Shown here: positions 1 through 12,365 of the stretch, in pieces
How the letters are laid out: the number at the start of each line of letters is the position of its first letter
Position numbering within the stretch: position 1 is the first letter of the stretch
Source: Setoptus koraiensis
Taxonomy: Eukaryota; Arthropoda
Direction: 5' to 3'
Length of the DNA: 64,000 nucleotides
Assembly (NCBI GenBank): GCA_048013815.1
Contig: CM106585.1
Coordinates: 4,340,001 to 4,404,000 of the forward strand
Translations under genes and position numbers: made by a program
The notes under the pieces: generated by a model
The model's input: the letters and a program-made list of their open reading frames with translations, nothing else
What the model was told of the DNA's origin: nothing
Databases searched by the model: none

Positions 1-2106
1 TGCTCATTTGCCTCTCTATGCAGATGAGCGAGTTAATGCTAATGATGAGCCAAGCGATTCAAATCTTGGCTGCTTTGTTTGCACGAGACGGCAACATGAC
101 GCAATCAAGTTATGTATTCATAAATGCATCGGTAATAATCCAATTAATGGGCCCATTATCATGTTACACGACTGTTTGTGCCTGTCGTTTCTGTTTAGGC
201 TGGCCTAAACAGCCGGCCACGAGGCTCGAAAAAGTACTAAATATTTTATTCGTCACTTACAAGCAAGCTGCCCACTGGCCTCTGATGTAATCTATGTTGA
301 ATCTATGAGATTAGTCACGAACTAGCCGAGCGGCCATTAAGTTGTTTGCGCTGTCGTTAGCTGTTTCATTTCACGAGCGCCGTTTAACGATCGTGTGTAT
401 TCAAGGCGCGAACGGGGGGCCCCATTGAAAAGCGTTTATTTATTATGTTTATGTGAGCAGTGGGCGCTTTTATACACGTTTATACACTTTTATACACTGT
501 TGTGTCGCTGACACTCACGCTGCTGATATGTTATACATTTTCAATTAAGCAACCGAAGCTGACCGATCCGATCCGATCACAGCGTCGGGCAAAAGAAATG
601 TCCGGCGGTCAAGTGCGGATTTGCGCCGGACCGGATTTGTCGGTCGGTCGGTGGTGGCAAGACGGCGCGCGGGCAAGTGAGCGCGATGTTATCTCGATTT
701 AGTCGTCTCGGACAACGGCACTTGCCGTATACAACGGGCCTTGTGTATAACAAGTGGCGTCGTTTGCCAAGTAGCGAAATGTCATTATCATCGGAGAGCG
801 TGTTTGTTGCTTTTTAGTGGCTTAGTGATTACACAAACTGGCCACACTGGCGACGCTGGCGACACTGCCAAAACTCGTGCCAGTGCGTGGCCAGCTGACC
901 AGGGTTACGTAAGGAGCTACGTGCAAAGATTATAAAGCTGGCCGCTGCTGGGACGAGCCGGCCGATTCGGCCGCACCCGAAATGGCCCAAATGGGCGCAT
1001 TGGCAAGGTTATTATTAATTGCAATTGCGGCGTTGCCGGGCGCCATTAATTGCGTAGCGGCGAGCATTTTATTACTGGCGGTCGTTTTATCATTTGCTCG
1101 TCCACGCGCCAAACAAACGTCGTTACGTAACCAACGTCGCTGCGTTCGTTATATATAATAATTAACATTGCGCCAGACAGAAAGTGAATAAATCACGGCA
1201 CTTGTCACAACGCATTTGTGATTCAATAATTCACACAATAATTAATACCGATGGCCGATCAATGTCGCTCTGAGGTGCGCCCGTCGGTGCACCTCGCACA
1301 CGGATCGGCCATTGGCCATCGCCGATCGCCGCTAGGCGCACCGACGGTTGATTGGTGGGCCGGGTGCTCCGCAGCGGGCCGCGCATTCCGCAGCCGCCCG
1401 CGTAGTCGGCAGCGAGCCGCATAATGTCGCATGTCGCGAACACGGGACCCGTGGCCCCCATATATCAACCAATTTGCACACATTAACTTGCCGAGTCGAT
1501 ATCCATTAGTGCCCGGTGGCCGCCGTGGGCCGGCTTGAGACGATCGTCAGCTGATGTGGTGTACACAACAAATTTCTGGCACAACCAGATCGGCAACCAG
1601 TCACCAGTGACGCAACATCGTCCGGTAATGTGTCAGATGGCCCAATCAGCTGGCCCGGCGTCATCAATTATTGCAGTCGATCAATTATTGCAGCCAGACG
1701 GCATCAATCTTAATCTTTATGCATATTTATACTTGTGTCATAATTATGCCGACTAACAAGAGTCTTGTTACTGTTGTCGGCATTAGCATACGCGCCAGAC
1801 CAATACCTCAATATTGCCCATTGACAAATCAGAGCTGCGGGCCGATAATTATTCCGCACCCGCGATGCGCCCGCGATGAGCATCGTGTCACCTGTGCGCC
1901 TTGTCCGACGGTCACCCGAGCGGCCCGAGTCGCCCGAGCTACCTGGGCAAACTAACAAAACTACTGCTGGCGCGTAGTTTATTATACAACAGTATCTTTC
2001 ATACAAATAATCATCATCATCATTCGTTGTTGTCTCTGGCGCTCGCTGCCAGTGTCGCCTCGGTCGCCGCCAAGAATGATAAATAGTCTCTCGTGCGATT
2101 TGGGTT

Positions 2107-2136
2107 GCTTCTGGGGCCCGTTTGGGCCCCAGAAGC
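2107..2136. repeat. Perfect inverted repeat, 13-bp arms, 4-nt loop
   Basis: Arm GCTTCTGGGGCCC (2107-2119), loop GTTT, then the exact reverse complement (2124-2136). It contains two of the dispersed GGGCCC motifs. It would form a very stable hairpin in single-stranded DNA or RNA. Confidence 0.9.
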
Positions 2137-2327
2137 TTGCCAGTCACCACGAGCCGGTTGGTCGCAATTGATGGCCCTCGTCTCATCGATGGCGACCAGA
2201 TGGAGCCAAGCTGTTTATGGGCAGCGTGCCACTTTTTGTCTGGCCAGCGAGATATAATCACACTCTGGGGCAGAGGAAATCTTTTCCACACAATCGGGCT
2301 GCTTTTCATTTTTCTATTTAGCTCGCG

Positions 2328-2375
2328 CGGCGAAACGGGGCCCCCGATGCTCGCCGTTGGGGCCCCGTTTCGCCG
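2328..2375. repeat. Perfect inverted repeat, 17-bp arms
   Basis: Arm CGGCGAAACGGGGCCCC (2328-2344) is matched exactly by its reverse complement at 2359-2375, with a 14-nt loop. Like the hairpin 200 bp upstream, it is built around GGGGCCCC. Confidence 0.9.
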
Positions 2376-2419
2376 TGCTGTCGGCCACGCTGTCGGCCAG
2401 ACAGCTCGGCCGCTCGTTT

Positions 2420-2460
2420 GGCCAGATATTTGGCCAGATATTTGGCCAGATATTTGGCCG
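2420..2460. repeat. 12-bp tandem repeat
   Basis: Unit GGCCAGATATTT occurs three times exactly, followed by a partial copy. It lies just downstream of the 17-bp inverted repeat. Confidence 0.9.
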
Positions 2461-3068
2461 CCTGTTCGGCCAGTTTGGGGCTGGGAGTATGTCGAGACGG
2501 CGGAGGCTCGCTGGGCAAGCCTCAATCGAGTGGACGGGCCTCAATGGAGGGGCCTCAATGGACTGCGGCACACGAGCGGCTGGCATCTTGGGCCATAACG
2601 AGCCCGATGGCAGCAGCGCGGCTGCTCAGGGGCCCAGGCGTGGCCGAGATTAATCTCTAATCGCGCGTGATTAATCAAGTCAAACCACAGGCCGGCGCCC
2701 GTGGCCCGTTTTTACACAATTGCGCCCACTCCGGGCCGTCCGGTCGGTCGGTGGGTGCGCGTTCGGGTGCAGCCGCACCGCCACAGGACCGCCAACGCGC
2801 CAAGCTCAACATATATCAACACGAGTAGGTGGCCCCCATGTATACAATATATAATATACAGTATATTGAGCGGGGCTCAACAGCAACATATATCTCTTAA
2901 TCTGGAGAGCTTACTGGAGCGCGCATCGTCAGTTCAGTTTATACTAATCAGGTGCGATATGTTTGCGTCTGTTGTCGTCGTTGTTGTTGTTTCGACACTC
3001 TAACTCTTCCGCTGACTAATAACTGAGCGCGCCGCGACAATCACTTATGCACCCGTCACCCGCAAATG

Positions 3069-3192
3069 CCGCGCCGAATATTGCCAAATACCGCGCCGAA
3101 TATTGCCAAATGCCCCGTGGAATATTGCCAAATACCCCGCCGAATATTGCTAAATATCTTGCCAAATATTGCTAAATATCTTGCCAAATATT
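3069..3192. repeat. 22-bp tandem repeat
   Basis: Five full units and one partial unit, sharing the core GAATATTGCCAAATA with a variable GC-rich remainder. The last two copies drift to AAATATTGCTAAATA. Confidence 0.85.
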
Positions 3193-3590
3193 ACGCCACA
3201 CTTGCCGCACCGGCCCGCCGCACAACTGGCTAGCCGGCCCGCCGGACGACGACTGGCTGGCCGGATAACGGGATAAATGGACGACTGGCCAGAACTGCAC
3301 GACCGGCCCGAACTGCACAACTGGCCAGAAGCGCGGCCCGCCGGCGTGAAAACGTGACCAAAGTCATTATTTGGGGCGCCCCAAGTGCCAGCGCTCACAA
3401 AGTATTTTGCAAAGTATTTAAGTCGAACAGACTGGCGGCTGTCTTGCCGCAACGGCCAGCGTACGCAAGTGCGATGAGTTTTGAAGTGATCGCGGCCAAT
3501 GGCTCGTTGAGAGGTCGCCCATTTGTGCCGGCGCCTATTTATCGCCAGCCTGGGCCCCATTTATGCGCCCGCCTAGCCCTCAGCCAACCC

Positions 3591-3617
3591 GTGCCAGCCC
3601 GTGCCAGCCCGTGCCAA
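3591..3617. repeat. 10-bp tandem repeat
   Basis: Unit GTGCCAGCCC appears twice exactly, with degenerate copies on both sides. Confidence 0.7.
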
Positions 3618-4082
3618 GCGAGGGCCAGCCGAGGGCCAGGTTGGGCGCTGATTTGGGCCCGACGATGGTCGCAATTACACTTCAACGGCCTGAAACGGGC
3701 TGAATGAGCGGCCGGCCATCGGGCTGCAGAATGGTCGCTTATATTGTATTATTGATTGTGTGGGGCGCTGGTATTATTATTATTATTATCATCATTGTTA
3801 TATGTGTGTGTGCACGGCCGTAAACGCTCGCCAAATGCACAAACGCCAAACAACAACGCGTAATCATGGCGGGCCCCATCGATAATAGATAATGCTGCAC
3901 TATCACCGCACTACCTCAACTACCATACCACCGCCGCACCACCACCAGCCTGCTACTGCCATACGACTGCTATTATGCCAGCAGTAGGCCGCCGTGCGGA
4001 CGGCCGAAATGGCCGAAATGGCGCCACTCTCGGTCACTCTATTCACGAGGGCGCACAAACAAAGCGCACGGTGCCGTTATAC

Positions 4083-4135
4083 GGTTGTTGTTGTTGTTGT
4101 TGTTGCTGTCGTTGTTGTTGCTGTTGTTGCTGGCG
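4083..4135. repeat. TTG trinucleotide microsatellite
   Basis: Interrupted (TTG)n tract, followed by GTTGGTGG-type degenerate copies to about 4180. Other TTG tracts in the window lie at about 5166-5188, 11650-11692 and 51804-51829. Confidence 0.85.
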
Positions 4136-4728
4136 CTGTTGTTGGTGGTGCTGGCGCTGTTGTCGCCGTTGTTGTTGGTCGTAGAGTCGGAATAAATGAG
4201 TTCACAGCCGGCAGCACTTGAGCCAGCTCGCGACGCACTGGCGCGGTGCAATATGGCGCCGCACCGAGCGCCGCCAAACAATGGCCGCGTTCAGGTGAGC
4301 CGACGGGCATTAAAGTCGGCCTGTCAAGAGCGCGCCGCCAGAATGGATCGGCCGAGGCGCCCGAGCGCCCATTATGAGCACTAACCCAGTGTCAGGGCAC
4401 TAACAAACAAAATTATCACTCCCCTATTAATGAATATCTGGCTGGCTGGCTCAATGGGGGCGCAAACAAGCGCGCCACCTTGGCTCGCTCGTTTGTTTGG
4501 CGCTTGCATAACTGCGCTCGCATTGGCGGACCCGCTGCGCCGCCAAGGCGCCGCGGGTCCGCTCGCCTAGGCGCTCGCCAGTCCGCTCGCAGGTCGCCTG
4601 GCAGGTTGCGCGCGTGGGTGCGTGTAGGCGTGCCGAGATGCGTGGGTGTGCGGCGGGCTGACCGCGAGCTCTGTCTTGTTCGTATTGATTGGGCCGCGAG
4701 CGGGCCAGAAATCTTGCAATCGGCATTT

Positions 4729-4746
4729 CGGGCCGTGCACGGCCCG
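4729..4746. repeat. 18-bp perfect palindrome
   Basis: CGGGCCGTG followed directly by CACGGCCCG, with no loop. A second inverted pair, GCGGACCCGC / GCGGGTCCGC, lies about 200 bp upstream. Confidence 0.85.
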
Positions 4747-6484
4747 TTCGGGCACAGTTGCCGCATGCGACCTATACATGTAATATATAGATGTTTATGT
4801 AGCGCGGTATCCCGTGTGCAGGCGCCCGGCTCGGGACGAAACGCAAATCGCGGTGCACGACGACCAGGATAATAGTTATGATCCGGCCGGGACTGGCTTA
4901 GCGGGCAGCGGCGGCAAACATGCACATTTGTTGTTGTTTGCGTTGCGTCAGATAAGCACTCGAAATGGCCGCCAGCCATAGCGGCTATTTCGGACTTCTA
5001 GTGCGGACTTGTCTCGCTGGCGAGAAGTCGCCCGAGAGTAGGCGCCGGCGAGCCGCCAGAGAGCCGCCAGAGGGCCGCCAGAGCCGCCAGAGTGCGCGCC
5101 CGGCGCAGAGAAGAGGCCAGAGACACTCCGGCGGAGAGTGGCACTAAATGGGCCGAGCGGCCAGATTGTTGTTGTTGTTGTTGTTGTCGTAGGGACACTT
5201 AATCGGCTTTAGTTGTCACGTTTAGTTGGCGCGTGGCGAGCCACCACCATATGATTTGGCGCCGGGCCCCATCAGCGCCGCCTGGCCGCAAATCACAACT
5301 ATCTGTGCGCTCCATTGTTGGTGGGGCCCGCGACGGCCCGCGCGCCAGAGTTGGCCCACGCGCCAGAGTTTGCCCAGTGTCGGCCGGCCAGACGGTGCTG
5401 GCTCAATGGGCCGCACATGTGCGCGCCAGAGATTGCGAGCCGCACATGAATGTGACGCGTCGGGTCCGCCTATCGGACAAATCATCGGTCACACGGGTGA
5501 CACCGCAAAATTAAACAAGCGCCCGCCTGACAGACGCAACCATAGCCATTATCGGCCTTACTGCGGGCCCATTGTCGGATAAAAAATATGACAGGCGAGC
5601 TTGTTATTGTTGTCGATCAATTGTCGGCGCTGCTCGCCGGCGCCCGATTGTTGGATCGTGGCGAGGTTACGAGCGCAGATCTTTGCGCTGGACTCAATTG
5701 TGCCGGCGCATTGTGTCGCCCAGGAGCGTTATAAATAACGGCGGCTCGGGTTGTATAAATAAACGGATTTAAATAGAAAACTCGAGCTGTCGCCGGTCGC
5801 AACCAAACTCGAGCTGTCGCCCCCCGAACACTTGGCCCGCACACTGGTGTTTGGGGCTGTCTCAGGTGGCGCTGGCGGCAATCTGTGGACGGCCGGCCAT
5901 TAGTGGGGCGCCAAATGGCAGCGCATGAATCAAATCTTGAGCCGCTCGCCCGCCCGAACAGCCAGCCTCTCAGACGGCGCCCCTCTCGGCCGGGTAATTG
6001 AAGCTTTAATTATCAGCCAGTGGCAGGCCGGTAGCTGGCGGCAGCTAATGGGCCGAGCTGACAATTGCGACAGGAGCCGTCAGTGTTGTATTTATTTGTG
6101 CGCCTGTTTGTGCGGTTATTGTTATTGCGGCCATTATTATTATTATTATTATCACGGTCATATCCATCGGTTGTGAGCTGTGGCGGCCGCTTGTTATATA
6201 ACTGGTCGCTTATATAACTGTGCTGTCATGTGGCCGTTACATAACAGTGGTAGTTGTTTTTGTTGTAGGTGCGCTGTGTGTCGCGGCGGCCGTCTGAGGG
6301 CGTGTTGTTATTTTAATAACGCACCTATTGGCCCCGCCGTAAGATGGGTTTTTTAAGTGCCCTGCACTCGGCGGGCCCAGCGACGGGTGACTCGCCCGAC
6401 ACACTACTTACCAGTGTGGCGAGTTACCTGTCGGGCGAGCTACCTGTCGTGTGAGTTTGTGTGCCGTGGCGGCCAGAGTAGTGG

Positions 6485-6536
6485 TGCGGCGGTGTAATGT
6501 TGCGGCGGTGTAATGTTGCGGCAGTGTAGTGGTGCG
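6485..6536. repeat. 16-bp tandem repeat
   Basis: Unit TGCGGCGGTGTAATGT, two exact copies, a third diverged copy and a partial fourth. Confidence 0.85.
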
Positions 6537-6949
6537 CCAGGCCGACAGGGCGACGGTGCCCGGTCGGCTGGCAAGACAAGTGCTCGATTTTAGAGGGGGG
6601 CCCACAGTTTTAGCCAGACAGACAACAAACAAACAAACAGAGGCACTAAATGGAAACTACTTACACACTTTGATAGCGCTGTCACACGCCAATGGTGCCG
6701 GTTGTAATGTGTATTATCACCGCACGGTGACAATTTTATTGGCCACAAAAGAGCACACTCACGCCGAGCTATTATTATTATTATTATCGCCTGTTTATAT
6801 GTGTTTATATCACAATTCATTGCTTGCAGGGGCCCCGCAGCCAGCGCAAACAAATGTTTTTTTGTTTGGCCAATGGCCTATGAAAGCATTAGGCATTAGG
6901 CATTAAAATGTGAGTGTTTAGAATGTTGGCAAACACACATTCGGGGGCC

Positions 6950-6971
6950 CCATTATGAGCGCTCATAATGG
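6950..6971. repeat. 22-bp perfect palindrome
   Basis: Half-site CCATTATGAGC (6950-6960) is followed without a spacer by its reverse complement (6961-6971). It directly abuts a GGGGGCCCC run. Its length and symmetry would suit a dimeric protein site or a cruciform. Confidence 0.9.
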
Positions 6972-7048
6972 TAGTTGGGCCGGTTGGATTTTGCGCAAAA
7001 CTCTGTACCTAGGCACATCAACAACTTGCACTACACACTCTCCGCCAG

Positions 7049-7095
7049 CTTGGGCCGCCCTAAGCTTGGGCCACTCTAAGCTTGGGCCGCCCTAG
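7049..7095. repeat. 16-bp tandem repeat
   Basis: Unit CTTGGGCCGCCCTAAG repeated three times; the middle copy has changes and the last copy lacks one base. Confidence 0.85.
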
Positions 7096-7869
7096 CACTT
7101 GCCACGGCCCGGAACTTGCTACTAGTGCTACAAGGCTGGCCCAGTGCAACACTAGTGGGCGCTATTTTAAATGCAAATATCAGATGGGGGCCAACATTCA
7201 AATTGATTCAAATTGCTGCACCGGCTCGCCGGGCCCCCTGCGTTTGCCAGAGGGCGCACCGAGCACTGAGCGCCCACACTGGGGCCCACACTGGTTAATG
7301 GGCCCAGTGTAAACTTGTTAACTGCTACGGTGGCGCCATTACTGGCTCGCCGCTCATTTGGCCAGTTCATTTGGTGGCCAGCTCGCCAAAACACTCAAAC
7401 ATTCAAACACTGTTGTGAGTTTGTGCAGCTTCCGGCCAGCAACACGATTGTTGTGCAATACGACTCGCATATTGCGCAAATACACGTACAAATAAACGTG
7501 TACAGACTCTGTACGTTTACAGAGCGCATAAAGAGGCACAACAAAACAGTGCTATTGTGATTATTTTACAAGCAATTTGACAAGAGACATTAAACAAGTT
7601 GCGACGGCCTTGCCGGCACGGCAAGCCCGAGATGAGAGGCCCGCCAATGAAGATCATTTAATCCAACGCAACCCAGGCAACCGATTCATGCCGTGCATTG
7701 CCACACAATGGCCCATACGTGGCCTCACAATGCACACCATCCGACGCATTCATTGCGGGCCCCAGCGAGCCGGCACCGACAATGGCCCGTTGCCAATGAG
7801 CCAACGAGCAGCTAGTGGCAAGTGGCGCAAAATGAGCCATTATTGAGTGGAGCATACGCAAATCGATCG

Positions 7870-7906
7870 ATTATTTTAATTGCCTCACAATGGCAATTAA
7901 AATAAT
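7870..7906. repeat. Perfect inverted repeat, 15-bp arms
   Basis: ATTATTTTAATTGCC (7870-7884) pairs exactly with 7892-7906 across a 7-nt loop. This one is AT-rich inside the GC-rich arm. Confidence 0.9.
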
Positions 7907-8210
7907 GGCTCGATTGGGGGCCGCGTGCCCGAACTGGTAATCGCTGGCCGACTTGGCCCATTGTCGATCGGACAAGTTAGCAAGTGTGCGGACAACAGCG
8001 CTCATTATTATTCTCAACGTGATTGGGGCCAGCCAGCAACTCAATGAGTGCGCCGCCAAAACAAAGCCAATCTCTCATGGCGTCGGCCAAATTTGAGCTC
8101 ATGCGGCCCGATTGTGTCTCACCCTGCTCCAGCCAGAACTGTCCGGAATCACCGAGAAGAAAAACGGCGATTTTTTCACTCACGAGCGCATTTGAGACAC
8201 TCAATTTCGG

Positions 8211-8263
8211 TTGATTTCAGTGAATTTCAGTTGATTTCTGTGAATTTCAGTTGATTTCAGTGA
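8211..8263. repeat. 20-bp tandem repeat
   Basis: Unit TTGATTTCAGTGAATTTCAG, 2.7 copies, with a single substitution between copies. Confidence 0.9.
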
Positions 8264-8354
8264 GGCAACTACTTGTTAGCGCGGCCACCGTGAGCCGTCC
8301 ACCCGTGAGCGCGCAAGACCAAACGAGCCCTCGGCATCCTGCCTGTGCCCGCAT

Positions 8355-8393
8355 GAACAGGTGAACAGGTAAACGGGTGAACAGGTGAACTGG
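8355..8393. repeat. 9-bp tandem repeat
   Basis: Unit GAACAGGTG, about four copies with one or two substitutions each. Confidence 0.8.
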
Positions 8394-8767
8394 ATGTTGG
8401 CGGATCGAGTGCGGCAACACTGGCGGCGCCGATCAGGTTGCTGGTCGGCCGTGGTCGGCCGCGCTCACTCGATGGCTTGGCGAGCGACAAGTGGCCGGCC
8501 CCAATTTCGTTGACAATCCGGCCGGTTGGCAAGGATGAAAACTGAAAATAAAGCAAACAACAAGCGCGGCATAAATGGGCGAGTGGCGCGACGAGCTCAG
8601 TGCGTCGTCGCCAGCCCTGGGAGCACCCGTCGAGGGCGCCATGGACGCGACACACTCGAGTCGTTGCTGCACTTCGCTTCTCGGCTCTATAGGTGAGGCG
8701 ACGGACAAGCCAGACTGAGCGGTGTGTTTGTTTTTAGCCGCAAATATATGAGCGCCCCCACTACGAA

Positions 8768-8835
8768 TATCTCAAGCAATTCAAGCTCGAGCAACTCAAG
8801 CTCGAGCAACTCAAACTCGAGCAACTCGAGCGACT
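8768..8835. repeat. 15-bp tandem repeat
   Basis: Unit TCAAGCTCGAGCAAC, two exact copies at 8781-8810, a third with one change, and degenerate copies at both ends. Each unit carries CTCGAG. Confidence 0.85.
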
Positions 8836-8893
8836 TGCAGCAACTCAAATTTCACCCGTTCGCTCGTGTGAAAGGATTCGCGTAAGTGAGCGA

Positions 8894-8930
8894 GATTTCT
8901 TCAAAGTGACCGAGTCACTTTGAAGAAATC
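8894..8930. repeat. Perfect inverted repeat, 17-bp arms, 3-nt loop
   Basis: GATTTCTTCAAAGTGAC (8894-8910), loop CGA, exact reverse complement at 8914-8930. It is not GC-clamped like the others and could fold as a short RNA hairpin. I find no longer imperfect extension of the kind a microRNA precursor needs. Confidence 0.9.
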
Positions 8931-10081
8931 CAACATGTCCGATAAAAAACATGTTTACACAAGTTGCAGTTAGTTGTTGCTGTTACGCAACTACAACATG
9001 TCAAACAAACTGCGGGGTGCAGCGTATGTCTGACTAACAAGTAAGAGCGACTTGTTTTTGCTTGACACAGCGCCCCATGCGACGCTGGCGCGTAAGCCGC
9101 GTGTCACTGTTGTTGTCGTAAATATTGACCATGTCCGCTGCAGCGAGCAAGCTGGCCAGATTTTTCAATGCGGCCCCATTTTCGTAACAAGCCGGCGTCT
9201 GTGCTGCGCCAAAGTGTATCAATTAGCAGCGGATCTCTGGCGGATAATCTCTGGAGACGCGCGAGCGAGGCAGAGTGCAGCGCCGGACGCCGAGAGAGAA
9301 TTTTGGGGCCCGAGCAAAAAAGCCGAGCACTCGTTGCCGACGCAATGAGCAGCCGATGACTTTGGCCGAACGACGGCGCCCACAATTAGCCGACATCGGC
9401 CAGACAGTGATGAAAGAGTCGACTAACTGTCTAGATACTGCGCCGACAAGAGACCATCCAAATAGCACGCATGCATATAGCGGTCACGCTACGCCGGCCA
9501 CCCCTGTTCCGGTCGGCCGGTCCGCCGCTTAGTTGGCCGGCCCCACGGGCTTGCGGGCCGGCGAGCCGGTGGGGGCGACGGTGATGGCATGATCATCAAG
9601 ATCATTGCATCAGCACAACAAGCGACAACGAGCGACATCAGACGAGCGCTGCTTGTTCCAATGATCCGATGATGTGACCATGGTGAATGGCGCTGAATGT
9701 CGGCACAGTTGCGTAATAGTTGCGCACAATAATTACTCTCGCTGGCTCTCTCCGGGCCAAACTCGACTGGTCAGTGCCGCTGCGGCCCGGGGTGCAACTC
9801 GACTGGTCAGCGACATCGATGAATTTCTTGTCGTCTCGACTTGTGGCGAGCGCGCTTCTTTTTGGCCTGTCTCTTGGCGTGTGTGCCATTGTGCACGATT
9901 GTTGTACAATCATCATGTCCATCTATTCTCTGGGCCCCCCGTGTCAGTTAACCGTTGGCGCCTCGTTGAGCCGGCCGGCCGATTAGTGGAGAATGGCGCG
10001 GCGCGGATTGGATGTTGCGCCGGCGGCAGAGCGGATGCGCCCTCGCGCATTGACCCAACGCGAGACCGACGCGAGATCGAA

Positions 10082-10149
10082 GCGAGACCCGGTGCGAGAC
10101 CCGGCGCGAGGCCCGACGCGAGGCCCGACGCGAGGCCCGACGCGAGACC
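10082..10149. repeat. 12-bp tandem repeat
   Basis: Unit GCGAGGCCCGAC and the variant GCGAGACCCGGT, five full copies and one partial. Confidence 0.85.
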
Positions 10150-10608
10150 GTTACAGGAGGCGAATCATTTTTGTTGGCTGCCAACGGAACGGCCGCGACA
10201 GCAACAGCGCCGAGCGCGTCCGCAGACGACAACATGCAAGACTGTCGACGGGCACGTCCGCGGACGACCGTACAAGACCGTGGGCGAGCGGCCGCGCACT
10301 TGCACGGAGATGTGACGATGATCAATCGATTTTTATCGGCGACAGCGCCCAATTGTGCGGCCCTATCGACAGTGGCATCGATGCATTGTGACGCGCCCGT
10401 CACAGTGGACAGTGGCCAAGTCACCATGTTGCAACTGTGACCGTGTTGTCGCCCCCTGTCCATTGTTGGCGCGCTCGCCAATCAATAGATTATGTTTCAC
10501 ATGCTGCCGCTGCCACATAATGGTCTGGCCGGCTAGTGTCAGACATAATCAATAACAACAGCTCAAGCCGGCCGCAGGATGTCGCCATGTTGGGTCGGCG
10601 GCCGACGT

Positions 10609-10668
10609 TGCCCGACGGTGCGCTGCCCGACGGTGCGCTGCCCGACGGTGCGCTGCCCGATGTTGCGC
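10609..10668. repeat. 15-bp tandem repeat
   Basis: Unit TGCCCGACGGTGCGC, three exact copies and a fourth with two changes. Confidence 0.9.
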
Positions 10669-10816
10669 CGGACCGACGGTGGCCGGTCGCTGCGGCATCA
10701 TCACTGTCACTGCATTTGACTACATCTGACAGTCTGGCGCTTCCTCGCAGCGCCACACTGGCCAGTATCGCACAGCTCGAGCGGCATGCCGACCAGTCTC
10801 GCGCGAGCCCCAAAAG

Positions 10817-10929
10817 GGCCTCACGGGGGCCTCACGGGGGCCTCACAGGGGCCTCGAACGGGCCTCAGACGATCATCGAACGAGCCTCAGACGAGCATCG
10901 GACGAGCATCGATCGAGCCTCAGACGGGC
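10817..10929. repeat. 11-bp tandem repeat, ten copies
   Basis: Units start as GGCCTCACGGG and drift through GGCCTCAGACG to AGCATCGGACG, with no change in length over ten copies. Confidence 0.85.
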
Positions 10930-11228
10930 AGCAATAAGTAATAAGCGGGCAATATTTGCATAAAGACGCCCCAAGACGGTTGTATTGCGCACTCACCTTG
11001 TGTCGTTTTGAGCGACCAGCCGACGACGACAACGACAGAGCAGACACAGGTTAAAATGGCTCGCTGCCACTGTCTGGCCGGCGCCGTCGAGCGCCCTCTT
11101 CTGGCCGGAGCGCCCAAGCCCTGGGCTGTCCGCTGTTTGTTGGTTCCTGGTTTTGGCCGCATTTTGCCTGATTGAGCTCTCAGTTCATTTGGGCGCGACG
11201 TGTACCACCGCATCGCCGTATTGTATTG

Positions 11229-11290
11229 TTGCACGCGTCTTACGTAATATTGCACGTGTATTACGTAATGTTGCACGTGTATTACGTAAC
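11229..11290. promoter_or_regulatory. 21-bp array of CACGTG and TTACGTAA elements
   Basis: Three 21-bp units (11229-11249, 11250-11270, 11271-11290), each holding GCACGYGT then TTACGTAA. Units 2 and 3 carry a perfect E-box CACGTG; all three carry TTACGTAA. Known biology: CACGTG is bound by bHLH dimers (CLOCK/CYCLE, Max, USF) and TTACGTAA is the PAR-bZIP site (Vrille, Pdp1, E4BP4). That this is an enhancer is inference. Confidence 0.4.
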
Positions 11291-11292
11291 AA

Positions 11293-11317
11293 TGTGTGTG
11301 TGTGTGTGTTGTGTGTG
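11293..11317. repeat. TG microsatellite
   Basis: Interrupted (TG)n tract directly downstream of the 21-bp element array. Confidence 0.85.
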
Positions 11318-12083
11318 TTTTTGACAATTTGGCGCCAACAGTGACAGACAATTTATTGTTGCGCAAGTGTTTATATACAGCACCAGTTCACTTGTCACAA
11401 GCTTGTCACTATATTACGATCGCTATTGGGTATTTGCGTATTGCATCAAGTGTAACCTTGTAAAGTGTAGCAACGTCCGCTCAACTCGACCGCGTGTAAC
11501 TCCGCGCACAGTACGTGTTGAACCAAGAGCCGCCGGGTCGCACTGTCAAAATTATCATAACGGAAATTAGTATTTGAGTGCTCGCGTCAGGCATCGGATG
11601 TTGTGTCGTGTTGTTTGCGTTGCACTTGTTGTCGTTGTTGTCGGTGTTGTTGATGTTGTTGTTGTTGTTGTTGCTGCTGTTGTTGTTGTTTATGGGTTCA
11701 CTTGGCCCAAACTGGCCAAGCAGTTATATAGTTGTATGGCTGTTATTATTTAGCGATTATTTCGGCTCAGTTTGTTTCAATCTTTGCACTTTCTTGATTT
11801 AAGCTCGCGCGCACCAACACTTGTTATGCTTGTCATACTCGTTATACTTGTTAGTTGGTCACACTACGACGCCAAGACCGTTATTTGGCGCTGTTCGTCG
11901 ACTTGACTTGACAACTGTGTGCAAATATATTAATATTATTGCGTAACTTTTGTTGTGTGCTAGTGTGCTGTGTCCTGCACATTCCGTCACATGGCGAGCT
12001 TATGCCGACGCTGATGCTGATGATGCAAATAGGCAATGATTCCGACAATGCAAACTGAGCGCCCACATTCGAGCAAATGCTGG

Positions 12084-12107
12084 CTCTCTCTCTCTCTCTC
12101 TCTCTCT
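12084..12107. repeat. CT microsatellite
   Basis: About twelve CT dinucleotides in a row. Confidence 0.9.
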
Positions 12108-12365
12108 GGCAGTTTGAACACTCAACACTGACGGCCCAACAAACAATCTCGACATCAATCGACGAAACCATATAGTTACGTAAGTCCGACGACGCTACTG
12201 GCTATGGCGCTTGCGCTCTCTCGCTCCCCCGCAGACACACAGGCAATTGGCGCACTGTCGGGACGTTCCTCTCAAAACCTATTTGTGCCAGCTGCCATGC
12301 GCCATTGACCAGTGCCTACCGTGGTCGCGCCCTCAGCGCCCCCCAGCGCCCGCCAGCGCGCCAAT

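Noticed and set aside
1710-2525. 271-codon open frame on the minus strand
   Set aside because: It runs through two perfect hairpins and the 12-bp array and gives repeated SGQI units and mixed Arg/Pro; other frames in the same stretch are also open. Explained by high GC.
9674-10315. 213-codon open frame on the plus strand
   Set aside because: Starts without context, reads as Arg-rich low complexity through the 12-bp array, and has an equally long antisense frame. Not a gene.
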